From Bradyrhizobium daqingense (GTDB lineage: Bacteria; Pseudomonadota; Alphaproteobacteria; Rhizobiales; Xanthobacteraceae): a DNA stretch of 64,000 bases. The position numbers and the translations under genes were made by a program. Of this stretch, positions 63,800 through 64,000 are shown piece after piece. The notes beneath the pieces were generated by a model. It was given only the letters and a program-made list of their open reading frames with translations. It ran no database searches and was not told the origin of the DNA. The DNA is taken from the NCBI RefSeq assembly GCF_021044685.1, contig NZ_CP088014.1:1116001-1180000 (forward strand), given 5' to 3'. How positions within the stretch are numbered: the stretch's first letter is position 1; the number at the start of each line of letters is the position of its first letter.

Positions 63800-64000
63800 A
63801 TGGCAACGGACGAACTGGTCAAGACGACCACGGGCATCGCCCATCACGGCGCCGAGCGGCTCCCCTCGGTGGACATCGACAGTTTCAACATCGAGATCAA
63901 GGACGAGGACGGCTTCCTCGGCGACCGCGCCAGCAAGGGCGCGTTCCGGGAGGTGCTCGAGCGCTGGCGCAAGCCGCTGCGCAAGACCGGGGAGGACCCG
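63800..64000 (+). CDS. Start of a plus-strand gene, 3' truncated; possibly ROK-family protein
   Basis: 67 codons from ATG 63800 to the window edge with no stop: MATDELVKTTTGIAHHGAER, then LPSVDIDSFNIEIKDEDGF, LGDRASKGAFREVLERWRK. It is preceded by AGGGCTCTC. Rhizobial ROK-family sugar-kinase-like proteins found beside rplU have a similar N-terminus as far as I recall, but the ROK motifs would lie beyond the window, so the family is tentative. That it is coding is well supported by codon pattern. Confidence 0.5.
   Translation, partial: MATDELVKTTTGIAHHGAERLPSVDIDSFNIEIKDEDGFLGDRASKGAFREVLERWRKPLRKTGEDP

Overview
The window reads as a chromosomal segment of a high-GC alphaproteobacterium, most likely Bradyrhizobium or a close relative. 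The evidence is uniformly high-GC coding sequence, an F1-ATPase operon (atpHAGDC) with no F0 genes beside it, an mdh-sucCD-sucAB-lpd TCA cluster, two adjacent RppH-type Nudix genes, DUF2794/DUF2336/DUF1579 proteins, and large families of intergenic palindromic repeats. I see no phage, insertion sequence, CRISPR, rRNA or tRNA. This is core genome with a few accessory patches.

Layout. 1-8 kb: 3' part of mtaB, a DUF2336 gene, an RluA-family pseudouridine synthase, ftsY, yciB/ispZ, then a cytochrome c maturation cluster on the minus strand (transcribed ccmA-ccmB-ccmC-ccmD-ccmG). 8-14.5 kb: acnA, a DUF1223 thioredoxin-fold protein, a candidate structured small RNA on the minus strand (about 12113-12238), DUF2794, a GNAT enzyme and a Bax-inhibitor-1 protein. 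14.7-19.5 kb: an FtsX-type ABC exporter (permease and ATPase) divergent from a TesA-like esterase, then thpR. 19.5-20.1 kb: a VapBC module with a palindromic candidate operator. 20.3-32.3 kb: zapE, then mdh, sucC, a DUF1579 gene, sucD, sucA, sucB, a short-chain dehydrogenase and lpd. Together these encode malate dehydrogenase, succinyl-CoA synthetase and the full 2-oxoglutarate dehydrogenase complex, with two unexplained passenger genes. 32.3-38.4 kb: small membrane proteins, xerC, priA and a histidine-rich RlpA-like protein. 39-44.2 kb: atpH-atpA-atpG-atpD-atpC. 44.3-46 kb: a class III nucleotide cyclase fused to a triplicated cysteine-pair export domain. 46-55.8 kb (minus): two RppH-like genes, a YibQ-type polysaccharide deacetylase, ctpA, an EnvC-like degenerate LytM protein, rlmH, rsfS, nadD, proA, proB. 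56-58.9 kb: an orphan Bug/TctC receptor and a sulfatase-fold hydrolase inserted between proB and obgE. 59.1-64 kb: obgE, a MaoC-like protein, a DMT transporter, a GNAT enzyme, rpmA, rplU with a good sigma-70-type promoter, and the start of a plus-strand gene cut by the window end.

Intergenic space is dominated by palindromic elements of at least five sequence families, plus singletons. Copies sit between ftsY and yciB, after zapE, between sucA and sucB, inside the atp operon (atpA/atpG and atpD/atpC), around rppH and around the tctC/sulfatase insert. Several open reading frames run artificially back into these repeats, so I chose internal starts with better ribosome-binding sites there. All functional calls rest on recognised motifs and gene order in the sequence; no database search was run.
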